From Clostridiales bacterium (lineage in GTDB: Bacteria > Bacillota > Clostridia > Saccharofermentanales > Saccharofermentanaceae): a stretch of 5,964 nucleotides of DNA. The notes beneath the pieces are model-generated. The model had not been told where the DNA came from, did no database searches, and worked only from the letters and a program-made list of their open reading frames with translations. The stretch lies in assembly GCA_016930475.1 (NCBI GenBank), contig JAFGGR010000191.1, positions 1 through 5,964 on the forward strand, read 5' to 3'. Positions 1 through 5,964 of this stretch are shown one piece after another (positions within the stretch are counted from its first letter, which is position 1; every line of letters begins with the position of its first letter). The position numbers were made by a program, and so were the translations under genes.

Positions 1-675
1 ATAATTGTATATGAAACTGAACTCGGCGTTGGAAACGGCGATCCCGCGGATGATCAGCGGGCTTGCGCTTCGCACGTTCTTGTCCCGGACGAGGATCACG
101 AATACAGAAAACAGGACGACGGCGATCGCGATCAGCGGCAGGATAATATGACGCGGCTTGAGCCAGGAGAGTTTCCGGACGCGCGGCTCGAAAATCGTTG
201 CGTCCTTGGAGATGCGAACAGCCGAAAGTCCCTGGAGATCGGGGTCGTCGTCATCTGTCTCCGGGAAGATCAGATCGTCTGAATCCCGAAAAAGAACCGG
301 ATCCTCGCTTGCGAACGAAAGGGAAGGGGATGGGATCGAGAAACCTTCATCGGAGATCACATCCGGATCGGGTTCCGACGGATCAGGTTCAGTATCCTCA
401 AGAACTTCGTCTATATTATCGGTTTCAGTGTCGTTAAGAGCTTTGTCGGTGTTATCGGTTTCATCGTGATCATTGACTTCTTCGACCTGATCGGGTTCAA
501 CGGATTCAAGAGCCGTACCGATATTATCGATCTTGCTCGGCTCTTCCTTGTCCGGAGCCTCGTCGATCATTTCGGAAAACTCCGGAAGCAAGACATTTCC
601 GGGCCGTCCGACCGGACGAACCTCGCCGTCCGCTCCGGATCGCTCGAATTTCGGGTCAGGCTTCCTTTTCTTCAT
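1..675 (-). CDS. Membrane-anchored PrsA/SurA-like foldase (peptidyl-prolyl isomerase), 5' part only
   Basis: This partial gene encodes the first 225 residues and continues beyond the left edge with no stop. The ATG at 675-673 is preceded by GAGGAGG (693-687) with an 11-base spacer. Residues 1-165 are hydrophilic, strongly acidic and probably disordered; residues 50-97 form four 12-residue acidic units. Basic residues (VRKLSWLKPR, 166-175) precede one membrane helix at about 176-196, so the positive-inside rule puts the acidic part in the cytoplasm and the C-terminus outside. The last visible residues (GIAVSNAEFSFIYNY, 211-225) resemble the start of SurA_N/PrsA domains in clostridial peptidyl-prolyl isomerases, where 'g..is..ef.yyy' follows the membrane anchor. 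Such proteins assist folding of exported proteins. The catalytic domain lies outside the window, so the function rests on a short match and the topology. The gene starts 36 bases after the lipid kinase stop and is probably cotranscribed with it. An unrelated single-pass extracytoplasmic protein is the alternative. Confidence 0.6.
   Translation of the reverse strand, partial: MKKRKPDPKFERSGADGEVRPVGRPGNVLLPEFSEMIDEAPDKEEPSKIDNIGTALESVEPDQVEEVNDHDETDNTDKALNDTETDNIDEVLEDTEPDPSEPDPDVISDEGFSIPSPSLSFASEDPVLFRDSDDLIFPETDDDDPDLQGLSAVRISKDATIFEPRVRKLSWLKPRHIILPLIAIAVVLFSVFVILVRDKNVRSASPLIIRGIAVSNAEFSFIYNY
385..528 (-). repeat. Degenerate 36-bp tandem repeat encoding acidic 12-residue units
   Basis: Four consecutive in-frame units occupy residues 50-61, 62-73, 74-85 and 86-97 of the foldase-like protein: DNIGTALESVEP, DQVEEVNDHDET, DNTDKALNDTET and DNIDEVLEDTEP. 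Units 1, 3 and 4 share the pattern DN-x-x-x-(A/V)-L-x-x-(V/T)-E-(P/T); unit 2 keeps the length, the first Asp and the acidic character. A fifth, shorter Asp/Pro-rich stretch (DPSEPDPD) follows. The underlying DNA has diverged (for example GATAATATAG versus GATAACACCG), so this is an old repeat held by period and composition, not a recent slippage product. Confidence 0.7.
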
Positions 676-711
676 CGATCGGCGAACCTCCTCAAAACAC
701 ACATTAGGATA

Positions 712-1632
712 CTACTTTTCGGTAAAAGGTACAATGAGCGACACGGCGCCGGGAATGCAGGAAATCGATACCGGGAGCTCGGGCCCTTCCTCGCCGTCCA
801 GATCCAACCGCACGGAGCGGCCTTTTTCGGTGGAGATTTGCAGGGAGGATGTCTGATAATATAAGACATTCTCGTTGCGCAGGAGGTCGCCTGCCAATGC
901 CTTCCCGATCAGCGGAAGGACATCACCGTGCGTCAGTCGGGAGATGATGAAAACATCCAGAAGCCCGTCGTTCGGCTTAGCCAGCGGAAAGAGATTTTTA
1001 AAGCCGCCGACGTTCGTACTGTTCGAGATGATGAAGAGCAAGGCTTCGCTGTCGAAGCAGACATTATTGCAGGTTACGTGGATCGGGACGCCTTCGCGCA
1101 GTCCGGCCGGCAGTTCCAACGCTCCTTCTATCCAGTAGGCCAGTTTCCCGAGGGTTGCCTTGGAATCGGAAGGGACCTTATACGCGATATCGGTCATCAG
1201 TCCTCCGGCCAGAACATTCAAAAAAAAGCGATCTCCGGCGCGGCCGATATCGACGTCCGTCGTATTTCCGTCGATCAGCATTTGCGAAAAAGACAGCGGG
1301 TCACTCGGCAAGCCCATCGCCGTCGCATAGTCGTTGACGGTGCCCCCGCCGTAAATGGCCAACGGAGTATGGATGTTTCCGTTCATCATTCCGTTGACGA
1401 CTCCGTGTGCGGTTCCGTCGCCGCCGACGGAGAGGATCAGATCATAAGTGTCGGACGGGGTATCCTGTGCGATATCGCTTCCGTGATGACCTTCTCCGAC
1501 ATAAAAAATATCCGCGCGAAGAAGAGCCTGCGCATCCGAAAGATGCGCAAGGATATCATTCACGAGCTGAAGGTTGGTCTGTCGACCGGACAGAGGATTT
1601 GTGATGATCTTGATCCGAAGTTTGCGGGGCAT
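712..1632 (-). CDS. Diacylglycerol kinase family lipid kinase (DgkB/YegS type)
   Basis: The 306-residue product is a normal length for the soluble DAGK-catalytic family (DgkB, YegS, BmrU), which phosphorylate diacylglycerol or related lipids with ATP at the inner face of the membrane. Visible motifs, in order: NPLSG (12-16), the nucleotide-binding GGDGT (70-74), GGGTVNDYA (95-103, matching the family 'P.GT.NDfA' but with Gly-Gly in place of the usual Pro-x), SNSTNVGGF (203-211), PLAKPNDGLLDV (216-227) with the conserved Asp-Gly, and LDLDGE (276-281), whose Glu corresponds to the catalytic base in DgkB. There is no membrane helix, as expected. The ATG at 1632-1630 has GGAGGAG (1645-1639) six bases upstream; the stop is TAG at 714-712. 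In Bacillus, DgkB returns to phospholipid synthesis the diacylglycerol freed by lipoteichoic acid polymerisation, which fits the YfhO genes alongside. The family is secure; the exact lipid substrate is not shown by sequence. Confidence 0.93.
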   Translation of the reverse strand: MPRKLRIKIITNPLSGRQTNLQLVNDILAHLSDAQALLRADIFYVGEGHHGSDIAQDTPSDTYDLILSVGGDGTAHGVVNGMMNGNIHTPLAIYGGGTVNDYATAMGLPSDPLSFSQMLIDGNTTDVDIGRAGDRFFLNVLAGGLMTDIAYKVPSDSKATLGKLAYWIEGALELPAGLREGVPIHVTCNNVCFDSEALLFIISNSTNVGGFKNLFPLAKPNDGLLDVFIISRLTHGDVLPLIGKALAGDLLRNENVLYYQTSSLQISTEKGRSVRLDLDGEEGPELPVSISCIPGAVSLIVPFTEK

Positions 1633-1728
1633 TTATATCTCCTCCGGTATTCGGGCATGATACAATGTCAAATATACTCTAGCATAAAAGTCATCGGATT
1701 AAAACGCCGTCACGAGGCGCGTCCGGTG

Positions 1729-1737
1729 TGGTAGAAT
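1729..1737 (+). promoter_or_regulatory. Candidate extended -10 promoter of the yfhO operon
   Basis: TGGTAGAAT contains an extended -10 element (TG at 1729-1730, one base, then TAGAAT, which differs from TATAAT at one position). The matching -35 window at 17-18 bases spacing (around 1708-1714) is poor, which extended -10 promoters can tolerate. Transcription would start at about 1744, some 56 bases before the chosen ATG. This is pattern matching only; no promoter of similar quality was found for the leftward operon. Confidence 0.4.
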
Positions 1738-1742
1738 AGCAA

Positions 1743-1770
1743 TCGGGCGGTGTTTTATATGAGCGCCCGA
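1743..1770 (+). promoter_or_regulatory. Perfect 7-bp inverted repeat at the predicted 5' end of the yfhO transcript
   Basis: TCGGGCG (1743-1749) and CGCCCGA (1764-1770) are exact reverse complements separated by 14 AT-rich bases (1750-1763). The stem is GC-rich and lies just after the candidate -10, so it would be the first structure in the mRNA, about 30 bases before the start codon. It could stabilise the 5' end, or on DNA it could be an operator for a dimeric regulator positioned to block transcription. It is unlikely to be a terminator: no rightward gene precedes it and the T-run (1781-1786) lies 10 bases beyond the stem. Confidence 0.5.
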
Positions 1771-1787
1771 CAAATAATTATTTTTTC

Positions 1788-1791
1788 GGAG
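1788..1791 (+). promoter_or_regulatory. Shine-Dalgarno site that decides the yfhO start
   Basis: GGAG at 1788-1791 lies 8 bases before the ATG at 1800. The alternative in-frame GTG at 1791 overlaps this site and has no ribosome binding site of its own upstream, only an AT-rich stretch. The second YfhO gene uses the same arrangement (GGAG, 8-base spacer), which supports the ATG. Confidence 0.7.
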
Positions 1792-1799
1792 TGGCTACG

Positions 1800-4607
1800 A
1801 TGAAGCAATATCTTCATGCCGGAATGAAGGCGTTCAGAAACCGTCGTTCACTTTATACGTTACTATCGTTTCTTATTCCGTTTCTGGCGGTTTTGACGGC
1901 TTTTATCGTTCAGCAGGTGCACCCGTTCGGTAGTAAGATGATCCTTACCGTCGATCTGTATCACCAGTACGCTCCGTTCGCGGTCGAGCTCCGGAACAAG
2001 ATACTGTCGGGCGAGAGCCTTCTTTACTCGTGGAATATCGGACTGGGCTCGAATTTTTTGGCGACGATGGCCAACTATGCCGCCAGTCCTCTGAACCTGC
2101 TTCTCTTGTTCTTTCCGACCAAGTTTATTTCGGACGGTATCGCGCTGATCGTCTGCATTCGCGCGGGGCTTTCGGGACTTTTTATGTCCTTCCTTTTGCG
2201 GGATATCGATAAAGGGCGCAAGGATCTGTTCCTTTGCGGGTTTGCATCTTTTTACGCCCTGTGCGGCTGGGTCCTTTCCTATTTCTGGAACATTATGTGG
2301 ATGGACGCCGTCGTGCTTCTCCCGCTGATCGTGTTCGGTATGCGAAGGATGTTCCGGGACGGAAAGCCTTTCCTGTACAGTATCAGCCTCTTCCTTTGCC
2401 TCCTGTCCAATTTCTTCACCGGGTATTTTGTATGCATTTTTTTGATCCTTTACGCGCCGGTTTGCTATGTGACCGCCGTCGAGAAGAAGACGCCGCTCAA
2501 TTTTTTCCAGGCTGCCGGACGATTTTCACTGTTTTCGATCCTCGGCGGCGGACTGGCCGGAGTGCTTCTGTACCCGACGTATATCGCCCTGGGCCACGCG
2601 TCCGCGACCGGCGACGCCTTTCCGAAGGAGAATTATCTGACGCATGACATGTTCGATTTTTTCAGTCGATTGTTCCTGAGTGCGAATCCGAATATCCGCG
2701 GCGGCATGGCCAACGTGTATAGCGGTGTTTTGGTCCTGCTGATGATCCCTCTGTTTTTCTTGTGTTCGCGGATCCGCTTGAAGGAGAAGATATCGTATGG
2801 GATTTTGCTCCTCGTGATGTATTTCAGTTTTGCCAGCAGGTTCCTGGATTTCATATGGCACGGCTTTCATTTCCCGAACCAGATCCCGCACCGGCAGGCC
2901 TTCCTGATGTCCTTTCTTCTCGTCATCATCGGCTACCGCGTCCTTCGGAACCTCAAGTCTTTTACGGTATCGGACTTAACGATATCTTCGCTTTTGATTT
3001 TCTCATATCTTGTCCTTTACGAAAAAATCGGCGAGGGGGCCGAGGGTTTTCGGGCGATCGCTCTTACGGGGCTGTTTATTCTGATCTATACCGTGGTGTT
3101 GCGGATCATCATCGCGTCCGAAAAAGGCCGGAAAGTTCACCGTTATGTTCTCTTCGGAGTCCTCTTGGCCGAACTGATAGTGGCATCTCAAGTCACCATC
3201 GGACTGGTGTCCATGAACGAGGGTTTTACCGGTTGGGATTTCTACGGAAAAAAGTCCGGGGAGATCCGGTCTTTTCTGGATGAAAAGGCAAATGAACCCG
3301 GGATCGGCCCATTCGTCCGGGCGGAGATCTATCCCGCATACATCTGTAACCAGCCGGCACTATACGACATGAAAGGCTTGTCGATTTTCTCTTCGACGGC
3401 CCGGGAGTCTCAGGTCAAGTTTATGAAGTCGATGGGCTTCCATAATAACGGGATCAACTCGACCCGAAATTTCGGATTAACGGAGGTGACGGCATCGCTT
3501 TTCGGCATCAGATATCTTGTTGATCTGGAAACCCAGTCGGCCATCCCGACGGTTTTCGATACTCCCGAACAGAACGAGTACGACCTTCGGATCATGAAGA
3601 ATCCGCACGCGCTTTCTCTGGGCTACATGGTTTCGTCCGCTGTACTGGATTATGAGGTCGCCCAGAAATCCGACGTTTTTGCGGCGACGAATGAATTCCT
3701 GACAGCGATCGGAGTCGGACCGGTATATGTGGCGGAGGAGATCGATCCCGGAACCCTTGAGCATGCCGAGTTTACATCCGGAAACAAACTGGCCGGTTAC
3801 GCGTTCAAAATCGACAAGGATCAGGACCGCGCCTCGATCGAATTCACTGTTACCGGAGAACGCGACGGGCGACAGTTGTATGTTTTCGAAAATTCGGGCA
3901 GGAACGTCAGCGCGGAGGTGGCTTTTCAGATTGACGAAGCCACGGAAACTTCATTACTGCGCTCCCAGAACCGCAGCAACCAGATCATCGACCTGGGCAA
4001 CGTGACCGATGACATGAAATCTGTCAAATTGATTTGGAATGACGACAAAAACAGTAATATCACTGTTTACTGTTACAGCGTGGACCCGGTCGCCTATGAG
4101 AACATGACCGCGGAACTCGGCGCGTCTCAGCTGACCATTACCTCCTTCGAGACGACTCGATTCGAGGGGGAGGTCGAGACCGATGAAGCCGGAGTCCTTT
4201 TGTTGACAATGACTTACGACGAGGGGTGGAAGGCGTGGATCGACGGTGAGGCCGCCGAAGTCCATAATGTCGCCGGAGCCCTGTGCGGTATTTCGCTGAC
4301 GGAGGGTAAACACAAGATCGTGATGAAATACGAGCCCGACGGATTCAGAATCGGCATCGCCTTCTCCCTGGGTTCGCTTGTCCTGTTAGTGAGCACGGCC
4401 GTTGTCGGGAGGTTGATCCGTCGCCGCAGAGAATCTTGGGTCGTCCGGAGATCCGACGCGGATGAAGTTGAGTTTACTCCCGTCATCGCCGAAAAAAACA
4501 CGGAAGAGTTGATTATCCGGCCGGAGGAGGATCCCGAGATGGCCGGGATGGAAGGGTCAACGAACTTCGCACCGGCCGTCGCCGAGAATTCGGAGATGCC
4601 GGAATGA
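1800..4607 (+). CDS. yfhO: YfhO-family polytopic membrane protein, GT-C-like glycosyltransferase
   Basis: The product has 935 residues from the ATG at 1800 (938 from the less likely GTG at 1791). The N-terminal half holds about a dozen or more hydrophobic helices between residues 21 and 468. The first outer loop carries the family signature: VDLYHQYAPF with Asp52, YSWNIGLGSNF (76-86) and ASPLNLL (95-101). WNIMWMDAVVLLP (163-175) with Asp169, NFFTGYF (204-210) and FPNQIPHRQAF (358-368) also fit YfhO. Residues about 469-850 form a large outer domain, including LSLGYM (606-611) and the characteristic YDEGWKAWIDG (806-816). A last helix (about 851-872) is followed by a basic patch and a 60-residue acidic cytoplasmic tail. 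Bacillus YfhO is required for lipoteichoic acid glycosylation and is thought to transfer sugar from an undecaprenyl-phosphate carrier outside the cell; the same reaction is inferred here, but acceptor and sugar are unknown. The stop overlaps the start of the next gene (ATGA), indicating translational coupling. Confidence 0.9.
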   Translation: MKQYLHAGMKAFRNRRSLYTLLSFLIPFLAVLTAFIVQQVHPFGSKMILTVDLYHQYAPFAVELRNKILSGESLLYSWNIGLGSNFLATMANYAASPLNLLLLFFPTKFISDGIALIVCIRAGLSGLFMSFLLRDIDKGRKDLFLCGFASFYALCGWVLSYFWNIMWMDAVVLLPLIVFGMRRMFRDGKPFLYSISLFLCLLSNFFTGYFVCIFLILYAPVCYVTAVEKKTPLNFFQAAGRFSLFSILGGGLAGVLLYPTYIALGHASATGDAFPKENYLTHDMFDFFSRLFLSANPNIRGGMANVYSGVLVLLMIPLFFLCSRIRLKEKISYGILLLVMYFSFASRFLDFIWHGFHFPNQIPHRQAFLMSFLLVIIGYRVLRNLKSFTVSDLTISSLLIFSYLVLYEKIGEGAEGFRAIALTGLFILIYTVVLRIIIASEKGRKVHRYVLFGVLLAELIVASQVTIGLVSMNEGFTGWDFYGKKSGEIRSFLDEKANEPGIGPFVRAEIYPAYICNQPALYDMKGLSIFSSTARESQVKFMKSMGFHNNGINSTRNFGLTEVTASLFGIRYLVDLETQSAIPTVFDTPEQNEYDLRIMKNPHALSLGYMVSSAVLDYEVAQKSDVFAATNEFLTAIGVGPVYVAEEIDPGTLEHAEFTSGNKLAGYAFKIDKDQDRASIEFTVTGERDGRQLYVFENSGRNVSAEVAFQIDEATETSLLRSQNRSNQIIDLGNVTDDMKSVKLIWNDDKNSNITVYCYSVDPVAYENMTAELGASQLTITSFETTRFEGEVETDEAGVLLLTMTYDEGWKAWIDGEAAEVHNVAGALCGISLTEGKHKIVMKYEPDGFRIGIAFSLGSLVLLVSTAVVGRLIRRRRESWVVRRSDADEVEFTPVIAEKNTEELIIRPEEDPEMAGMEGSTNFAPAVAENSEMPE
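4592..4595 (+). promoter_or_regulatory. Shine-Dalgarno site of the second YfhO gene, inside the first
   Basis: GGAG lies within the last codons of the upstream gene, 8 bases before the ATG at 4604. Together with the ATGA stop/start overlap it fixes the start of the downstream gene and suggests coupled translation. Confidence 0.65.
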
Positions 4608-5964
4608 GCAGATCGGATCTGACGAATCCCGAACCCGAGGATCGCCGGGTTGTAAGCCCGCACCTGAACTGGTCCGGAGCGCTCGGCGCGACGCGATCCG
4701 CGATTCGCAAGAACGGCCTTTTGTCGAGTGCTTTTTTCATCCCCGTCGCCGTGGTGACGGTCATTATGTATCTTCAAAAGATCCATCCGTTCGGGGAGTA
4801 TTCCCTTGTTAACGAGGAGATCTTCCGAACCTACCTGCCGCTCTTGACCGAACTCCGAAGAAAGCTTCTTTCGGGAGACAGCCTCTTATACTCCTGGAAC
4901 ATCGGCTCCGGAGTTGGTTTTTTTGCGTATATCGGAATGTTTATGTCCGGCCCGCTGAATCTGTTGGCCGTTTTTTTCCCCGAGTCCGCTATGCCGGGAG
5001 TGATCACGCTCCAGGTCCTGTTGCGCGTCGGTCTTTCCGGTCTCGGACTTGCCATGTTCCTGCGCGAAAAAGATCAGCTCCGCAACGCTTTTCTTCCGGC
5101 CCTTTCCTCGGCCTACGCGCTCGGCGGGTTCATGCTCGCGTATGTCCGGGAGGGGTATATCGCCGACGTGGTCATGCTCCTTCCTTTTGTGCTTCTCGGG
5201 GCATTGCGCGTGATCCGGGGACGAAAGCCGATCCTTTTTGCGGTGGCGCTGTTTCTTTTGACACTGTCGTCATGGCGGTCGGCTTTCTTTATCGGGTTGT
5301 TTCTGATCCTTCTGATCCCGCTTCTTTACATAGAGGTCGACGGGAAACACCTCGAAAAGCCGTCCAAGATCCCGTTGGGGATCCGTTTAACCCTGTACTC
5401 ATTTCTTGCCGTGGCCGGAGCCGCAGTCATTTTCGTTCCGACCTTGATCGCTTTTCGAGGGGAGGCGGGACCCTTCAATTTTCCCGATGATCTGCAAATG
5501 TATTTCACCTTCTTTGATCTCGGAGACCGGCTGTTGTTCCGGACCGTTCCCGAGTTTGCCCTGCGTGTGCCGAATATCTATTGCGGTGTGGCTGTTTTGC
5601 TACTGGTCCCGCTTTACGCGTTCTGCGAGCGGATCGCTTTTCGCGAGCGTGTATATTCGCTGACGCTCGTCGGCTTTCTTTACGTCACCATGAGCGGGAA
5701 CTTCGTCGATTACGCACTGAACGGTCTTCAAATGACGGAGCGCTACCATAATAAACAGGCCTTTCTCTTAAGCTTCCTTCTCCTCTGTATGGCGTCTCGG
5801 GCGCTTCGATACGCAGAGACCTTCTCGCGAAAAACGATCTTTCTTTCCGTTTTCGGCGTGTTTGCTTTTCTGATCCTCGACGATCATTCGGGTGAAGTCC
5901 AACACGCCTGGCAGGCGATATACGGGACCGCGGTCTTGGTCCTGGTTTTCGCGATGTGCGTTCG
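4604..5964 (+). CDS. Second YfhO-family membrane protein, divergent paralogue, 3' end missing
   Basis: The first 453 residues are present and the frame is open to the window end. Residues 1-40 are a polar cytoplasmic tail; about a dozen hydrophobic helices follow from residue 41. It is clearly homologous to its upstream neighbour: HPFG (61-64), LLSGDSLLYSWNIG (88-101) and PLNLL (117-121) match, as do ADVVMLLP (187-194) with Asp188, IYCGVAVLLLVPL (325-337) and KQAFLLSFLLL (384-394). Several family residues differ. EIFRTY (72-77) replaces DLYHQY, so the first-loop Asp is Glu; GSGVGF (101-106) replaces GLGSNF; REGYIAD (182-188) replaces WNIMWMD; SWRSAFF (223-229) replaces NFFTGYF; and MTERYHNKQAF (377-387) replaces FPNQIPHRQAF. 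Glu can serve as base in some GT-C enzymes, so it may be an active enzyme with another substrate, or a non-catalytic partner of the upstream protein. The outer C-terminal domain lies beyond the window. There are no internal stops, so it is not a pseudogene as far as seen. Confidence 0.85.
   Translation, partial: MSRSDLTNPEPEDRRVVSPHLNWSGALGATRSAIRKNGLLSSAFFIPVAVVTVIMYLQKIHPFGEYSLVNEEIFRTYLPLLTELRRKLLSGDSLLYSWNIGSGVGFFAYIGMFMSGPLNLLAVFFPESAMPGVITLQVLLRVGLSGLGLAMFLREKDQLRNAFLPALSSAYALGGFMLAYVREGYIADVVMLLPFVLLGALRVIRGRKPILFAVALFLLTLSSWRSAFFIGLFLILLIPLLYIEVDGKHLEKPSKIPLGIRLTLYSFLAVAGAAVIFVPTLIAFRGEAGPFNFPDDLQMYFTFFDLGDRLLFRTVPEFALRVPNIYCGVAVLLLVPLYAFCERIAFRERVYSLTLVGFLYVTMSGNFVDYALNGLQMTERYHNKQAFLLSFLLLCMASRALRYAETFSRKTIFLSVFGVFAFLILDDHSGEVQHAWQAIYGTAVLVLVFAMCV

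Noticed and set aside
454..474. Asp-rich stretch around DHDETDNTD as a calcium-binding loop
   Set aside because: It lacks the EF-hand/dockerin Gly and bidentate Glu spacing and lies on the predicted cytoplasmic side; generic acidity explains it.
158..864. Open frames on the + strand (158-469, 466-864, 533-856)
   Set aside because: They are antisense to the foldase-like gene and the kinase 3' end; Ser/Arg-rich runs reflect the complement of Asp/Glu codons in the acidic repeat, and none has a good ribosome binding site.
1656..1668. Imperfect palindrome TGATACAATGTCA in the divergent gap
   Set aside because: Two of the six base pairs do not match, and similar short imperfect palindromes are expected by chance in AT-rich gaps.
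1666..1671. Perfect TTGACA on the - strand upstream of the lipid kinase
   Set aside because: No -10-like hexamer occurs 16-18 bases downstream; that position falls on the ribosome binding site region. A TATATT at 1676-1671 was also considered as a -10, but it lacks a -35 at proper spacing. The leftward promoter remains unassigned.
928..1734. 268-residue open frame on the + strand opposite the lipid kinase
   Set aside because: It lies antisense to a gene with all DAGK motifs, has a low-complexity Arg/Asp/Gln-rich composition, no ribosome binding site and no recognisable domain; it is a shadow frame.
1743..1786. Inverted repeat plus T-run read as an intrinsic terminator
   Set aside because: The T-run begins 10 bases after the stem, no + strand gene lies upstream, and the reverse strand has no T-tract after the stem.
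2526..2891. Minus-strand open frame inside the first YfhO gene
   Set aside because: It has Gln/Arg/His-rich shadow composition opposite hydrophobic transmembrane codons and no supporting signals.
4214..4786. 190-residue open frame on the - strand across the junction of the two YfhO genes
   Set aside because: It is opposite both YfhO coding regions, which have clear homology, and shows no domain or ribosome binding site.

Overview
The window looks like chromosomal DNA from a Gram-positive bacterium, most likely a moderately GC-rich member of the Clostridia (Bacillota). The evidence is the near-consensus AGGAGG-type Shine-Dalgarno sites, two YfhO-family membrane proteins, a DgkB/YegS-type soluble lipid kinase and a membrane-anchored PrsA-like foldase. 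No taxonomic marker is present, so this placement is an inference. There are no RNA genes, mobile elements or CRISPR arrays, and the window is almost fully coding.

The layout is two divergent operons that share a gap of about 167 bases (1633-1799). Leftward, a complete lipid kinase gene (1632-712) is followed after 36 bases by the 5' part of a second gene (675-1, running off the window). That second gene encodes a protein with a long acidic cytoplasmic segment containing a 12-residue repeat, one membrane helix, and the beginning of what looks like a SurA/PrsA-type peptidyl-prolyl isomerase domain. Rightward, a complete 935-residue YfhO-family protein (1800-4607) overlaps by ATGA with a second, divergent YfhO-family protein (4604-5964, open at the window end). 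The gap holds a candidate extended -10 promoter for the rightward operon and, directly after it, a perfect 7-bp inverted repeat that would form a hairpin at the very 5' end of that transcript.

A cell-envelope theme links the genes. YfhO-type GT-C proteins are known in Bacillus to be needed for glycosylating lipoteichoic acid outside the cell. DgkB-type kinases recycle the diacylglycerol released when lipoteichoic acid is made. PrsA-type foldases fold exported proteins. A shared role in a surface glycopolymer or glycolipid pathway is plausible but inferred from context. The most notable points are the paralogous YfhO pair, in which the downstream copy has lost many signature residues including the canonical Asp of the first outer loop, and the acidic repeat on the inner side of the foldase-like protein.
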